A stretch of DNA of 7,469 bases. It comes from Gammaproteobacteria bacterium. GTDB taxonomy: Bacteria; Pseudomonadota; Gammaproteobacteria; Pseudomonadales; Azotimanducaceae. The stretch covers positions 1-7,469 of the forward strand of contig VXPR01000009.1 of NCBI GenBank assembly GCA_009839405.1, written 5' to 3'. The position numbers were made by a program, and so were the translations under genes. Of the stretch, positions 5,333-7,469 are shown in pieces. Below the pieces are notes generated by a model. That model had not been told where the DNA came from. It did no database searches and saw nothing but the letters and a program-made list of their open reading frames with translations. Numbering within the stretch: position 1 is the stretch's first letter; the number at the start of each line of letters is the position of its first letter.

Positions 5333-5590
5333 CTAGCGGCTCACGAGCACGCCCTTCGTGTCGATATCCGCGAACACCGGGATCGTGTGCCCGAGTTTTA
5401 TCCCAAGGCAAAGCCAGTCCTCGAGTGTCGACTGCAGCGCCTGTTGGCATTCCGCGAGCGTTGATCCGAAGGCGACCACTCCCTTGCAGGGGGGAATCTG
5501 CCCGCCGAAGCTCCCATCCTGGAACTTGTCGTATGTCGCCTCGCGCATCGCTCGGTCGATGTAGTCGGTGAGGATACAGTCGGAGTTCAT
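5333..5590 (-). CDS. hicB: HicB-family antitoxin
   Basis: An 85-residue HicB antitoxin with the partial RNase H-like fold, which binds and neutralises HicA. The typical layout is seen: a short strand, helix and ATYDKFQDGSFGGQIPPCKGVVAFGSTLAECQQAL spanning about 18-52 (strand, strand, helix), then LEDWLCLGIKLGHTIPVF (56-73). It has no C-terminal ribbon-helix-helix or HTH domain, so if the operon is autorepressed the DNA contact is not obvious. The ATG at 5590 has GAGGA 7 nt upstream (5598-5602 on the opposite strand); a longer open frame to 5653 lacks such a site. hicB precedes hicA in transcription order, the reverse of the E. coli hicAB order but common in this subfamily. Confidence 0.88.
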   Translation of the reverse strand: MNSDCILTDYIDRAMREATYDKFQDGSFGGQIPPCKGVVAFGSTLAECQQALQSTLEDWLCLGIKLGHTIPVFADIDTKGVLVSR

Positions 5591-5711
5591 GCGGACGTCC
5601 TCGTTGCGTGCAAGGGGCAACCAGCTTGTTCGCCCGCAGTGCGACCCGGACAAGTGTACGCCGTATGGCCGCTCGACGGATGTCCCGGTGTCGCGCCGGT
5701 GACGCGGCTAC
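5591..5711. other. Gap between the SDR gene and hicB
   Basis: These 121 bases must carry any promoter of the hicB-hicA unit. Apart from the hicB ribosome site (GAGGA, 5598-5602) I see no convincing promoter hexamers, operator palindrome or terminator. Confidence 0.4.
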
Positions 5712-6479
5712 CTATCTCGGGCGAGGCGCTGCGCCGACGCGGGCCATGCCGCCGTCCACGGCTACGACTTCGCCGGTGACGTAGCGCGAGGCTTCGGTGG
5801 CGAAGAACAGCACCACGTCTGCCACGTCGTCGCCGTAGCCCCAGCGCTTGAGAGCGATGCCGTCTTCGAGGCGCTCGATGAGGCCGGGGATGTTCTGGCG
5901 GTCGGGTTCCCAGATGGCGGTGGCTATGAGGCCGGGACAGATGGCGTTGACGCGGATGCCGTGGGCGCCCCAGTCGGCGGCGAGGGCGCGGGTGATGGCG
6001 TCGACGGCGCCCTTCGTGCCGGCATAGGCGACGCGGCCGAGCGGCCCTCGAAGGCTGGCGATGGAGGAGATGTTGATGATCGAGCCGCCGCCGCGTTCGA
6101 CCATGGAGGGGCCGAGGCCCAGCGTCAGCATCAGGAGCGAACGGACGTTGATGGAGAAGACGAGGTCGAAGTCTTCCTCGGTGAGCTGATCCGGAGTGCG
6201 GCGCATCGGGATGCCGGCGTTGTTGACCAGGATGTCGACGCCATCGACGGCTTCGAGCACGCGTTCGGCCAGTTCCGTGCCGGACTTGGGCGGCGACAGG
6301 TCGGACTCGAGGACGACTGGGTCGTTTGCGAGTTCGCCGGCCACGCGGTGCAGGTCGGAGGCGGTGCGGCCGGTCAGCACGACCCGCGCACCGGCGGCGT
6401 CGAGGGCACGGGCACTTGCTTCGCCGATGCCGCGCGTGGCGCCGGTGACTACGGCGATCTTGTCATTCAGGTCGTGCAT
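5712..6479 (-). CDS. Short-chain dehydrogenase/reductase (classical SDR, FabG-like)
   Basis: A 255-residue classical SDR, a soluble NAD(P)-dependent oxidoreductase of alcohols and ketones. The Rossmann motif is TGATRGIG (12-19). R38 (TGRT) after the second strand and R16 suggest NADP(H). D60 is in the adenine-contacting position, NNAG is at 86-89 and N111 follows. The catalytic Ser is in INISSI (S138/S139), with Y152 and K156 in the YAGTK motif. CPG (181-183) and the C-terminal YVTGEVVAVDGG (233-244) are normal. Every catalytic residue is present and length is standard. The ATG at 6479 has GAAGGG about 6 nt upstream. It lies downstream of the phosphopantetheinyl transferase on the same strand across a 94-bp gap with a REP-like hairpin, so co-transcription is possible but not shown. 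The substrate cannot be deduced; it could be a sugar or hydroxy-acid dehydrogenase as well as a ketoacyl reductase. Confidence 0.92.
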   Translation of the reverse strand: MHDLNDKIAVVTGATRGIGEASARALDAAGARVVLTGRTASDLHRVAGELANDPVVLESDLSPPKSGTELAERVLEAVDGVDILVNNAGIPMRRTPDQLTEEDFDLVFSINVRSLLMLTLGLGPSMVERGGGSIINISSIASLRGPLGRVAYAGTKGAVDAITRALAADWGAHGIRVNAICPGLIATAIWEPDRQNIPGLIERLEDGIALKRWGYGDDVADVVLFFATEASRYVTGEVVAVDGGMARVGAAPRPR

Positions 6480-6536
6480 TCGGGGCCCTTCTGATTTTGG
6501 CTTGGAACCCCGGCAAGCCTACCAAGTCGTGACGCA

Positions 6537-6558
6537 AGCGCCTGGCGCCGCTAGGCGC
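6537..6558. repeat. REP-like hairpin between the SDR and phosphopantetheinyl transferase genes
   Basis: AGCGCCTGGCGCCGCTAGGCGC can fold with the 6-bp stem GCGCCT/AGGCGC (9-nt loop). The part CTGGCGCCG-NN-AGGCGC (6542-6558) matches 7350-7366, in the repeat near the window end, at 15 of 17 positions. The copy at 6542-6558 lies just after the stop codon of the transferase. Confidence 0.6.
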
Positions 6559-6573
6559 GGCCTTGCTCGCAAC

Positions 6574-7254
6574 TCAAGGTTCGAGCCAGAACAAGGCACC
6601 GATGTGGTCCGCCAAGGTAAAGACGGTCCCCTCGCCCTGTTCCATGATGGCGTTTTCTGGATTGGGGCCGATGTAGCGGGCGCCGAACCCCGCTTCCTCC
6701 GGCCGCCAGACAATCTCCACCTCCTTGAAGCCGATCATCAGGCCGACGATGGGGTTGACCGCCTTGAACACCGCCTCCTTGGCGCCGAAGTTGGCCGTGC
6801 GCGAGTAAGGAGGCCAACCGGCAGCCGTGGCTGCCAGCTCGTGATCGGTCATGGTCTTGGGCGCGATCCTGTCGGTGACGCGGTTGGTGCGTTCTATGTC
6901 GATGCCTACGCCGGCAAATCGTGAGCGCGGGCAGACGGCGGCCAGCGCGTAATGCCGTGAGTGGGTGATGCTGCCGACCACTCCTGCCGGCCAGATCGGG
7001 CGGCGACCCTCGGCGAGGATGGCAGAGGTGTCGATGCCGAGCCGACCCAGCGCCTGCTTTGCCAGAAAGCGTCCGGTGGAGTATTCGGCCCGGCGCGACG
7101 CCACGGCGCCCTCCACCTGCTCGCGCTCGGCGGACGAGAGCGCGTGGGTGTGATCCTGCACGCGTCCCACGGCAACACGACATCCCGCGCTCGACAGCAG
7201 CGTGCAATCGCCAACCGCGTTGAGGCCCGTGATCTGTTGCGCCAGGTCTTGCAA
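6574..7254 (-). CDS. 4'-phosphopantetheinyl transferase, EntD/Sfp type
   Basis: An enzyme of 226 residues that moves 4'-phosphopantetheine from CoA onto a Ser of carrier proteins, activating fatty acid, polyketide or nonribosomal peptide carriers. Motifs in order: EYSTGRFLAKQAL (57-69), PIWPAGVVGSITHS (86-99), the Mg-binding GIDIE (117-121, with D119 and E121) and FGAKEAVFKAV (156-166, with E160 and K164). The order and the WPAG/SITHS block are EntD-like. G157 replaces the Ser of the common FSAKE motif. The TTG at 7254 has no good ribosome site, so the true start is uncertain. No PKS or NRPS gene is visible, so it may be the cell's general transferase acting on distant targets. It is the first - strand gene in the window, followed by the SDR. 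Confidence 0.9.
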   Translation of the reverse strand: MQDLAQQITGLNAVGDCTLLSSAGCRVAVGRVQDHTHALSSAEREQVEGAVASRRAEYSTGRFLAKQALGRLGIDTSAILAEGRRPIWPAGVVGSITHSRHYALAAVCPRSRFAGVGIDIERTNRVTDRIAPKTMTDHELAATAAGWPPYSRTANFGAKEAVFKAVNPIVGLMIGFKEVEIVWRPEEAGFGARYIGPNPENAIMEQGEGTVFTLADHIGALFWLEP

Positions 7255-7329
7255 AGACGTGCAGCCACTTCGAGAAGCAACGCAAGGATAATCCGGGGTA
7301 GGGGCTTGCGCCGTGAACGGGCCCTCGGA

Positions 7330-7424
7330 GGGAAGGCATTCTGCCTTCCCTGGCGCCGACAGGCGCTTCTTGGAAGCCGCAGATGGCGCGCTCCCGCGCG
7401 CCAGGGAAGGCAGGATGCCTTCCC
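7330..7424. repeat. Inverted pair of two-hairpin palindromic units (REPIN/BIME-like)
   Basis: Unit 1 (+): hairpin GGGAAGGCA-TTC-TGCCTTCCC (7330-7350) followed by GCGCC-GACA-GGCGC (7353-7366). Unit 2 runs on the opposite strand: the same 9-bp hairpin at 7404-7424 (loop GGA on +) next to TGGCGCGC-TCCC-GCGCGCCA (7384-7403). Bases 7330-7356 match the reverse complement of 7398-7424 at 26 of 27 positions, so the units face each other across about 40 nt. This is the form of non-autonomous REP doublets. No T-tract follows, so simple termination is less likely. Confidence 0.8.
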
Positions 7425-7445
7425 TTGTCTGTTGAAATGAGTCCG

Positions 7446-7469
7446 CCCCCGACGCGCTGGCGTCGAGGG
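7446..7469. repeat. Hairpin at the window edge
   Basis: CGACGC-GCTG-GCGTCG (7450-7465) is a perfect 6-bp stem, extended by CCC/GGG across one C-A mismatch (7446-7469). It runs to the last base, so whether a T-tract follows cannot be seen; it could be a terminator of a gene beyond the window or another palindromic repeat. Confidence 0.5.

Noticed and set aside
6551..7339. Long - strand frame (262 codons) over the phosphopantetheinyl transferase
   Set aside because: Arg/Gly/His-rich out-of-frame translation; the conserved GIDIE and AKEAVFKA motifs are in the other frame.
7330..7424. Possible CRISPR array
   Set aside because: Only two repeat copies, in inverted orientation, each internally palindromic, with no regular spacers and no cas genes.

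Overview
The window is high-GC, densely coded chromosomal DNA. BamC is a beta/gammaproteobacterial lipoprotein, the regulator is an E. coli-like Zur, and short palindromic repeats occur between genes. Together these point to a gammaproteobacterium, probably an environmental lineage; I cannot name a genus. No integrase, transposase, phage gene or CRISPR array is visible.

Layout: the first 4 kb is read on the + strand. It holds the 3' end of bamC (2-532); a MerC-family membrane protein followed by a Zur repressor (742-1819) with a Zur-box-like palindrome at 705-717; a tRNA-Ser(CGA) (1875-1965); a small CX5R tyrosine phosphatase beginning about 50 nt after the tRNA; an orphan ComB-like phosphosulfolactate phosphatase; and a YefM/YoeB toxin-antitoxin pair with its own palindromic operator. 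The rest is on the - strand, convergent with the first part, meeting it at about 4002-4085. In transcription order it holds a 4'-phosphopantetheinyl transferase (6574-7254), a short-chain dehydrogenase (5712-6479), a HicB/HicA pair (5590 to 5079) and a phytanoyl-CoA dioxygenase-like oxygenase (4086-4973).

How the genes relate: the clearest functional unit is merC-zur. All four regulatory zinc ligands and both structural CxxC pairs of Zur are present, and the palindrome before merC matches the gammaproteobacterial Zur box at 11 of 13 core positions. This suggests a zinc-repressed, autoregulated operon in which the MerC-like protein handles zinc (or another thiophilic metal) rather than serving classical mercury resistance. 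The two toxin-antitoxin pairs are small accessory modules among housekeeping and metabolic genes. Each has an oddity: YoeB has Gly where the family's Glu46 general base should be, and a strong hairpin sits between hicB and hicA where the start of hicA would be expected.

The last 215 bases are non-coding and carry two inverted copies of a two-hairpin palindromic unit (REPIN/BIME-like). A relative of one of its hairpins lies between the phosphopantetheinyl transferase and the dehydrogenase.
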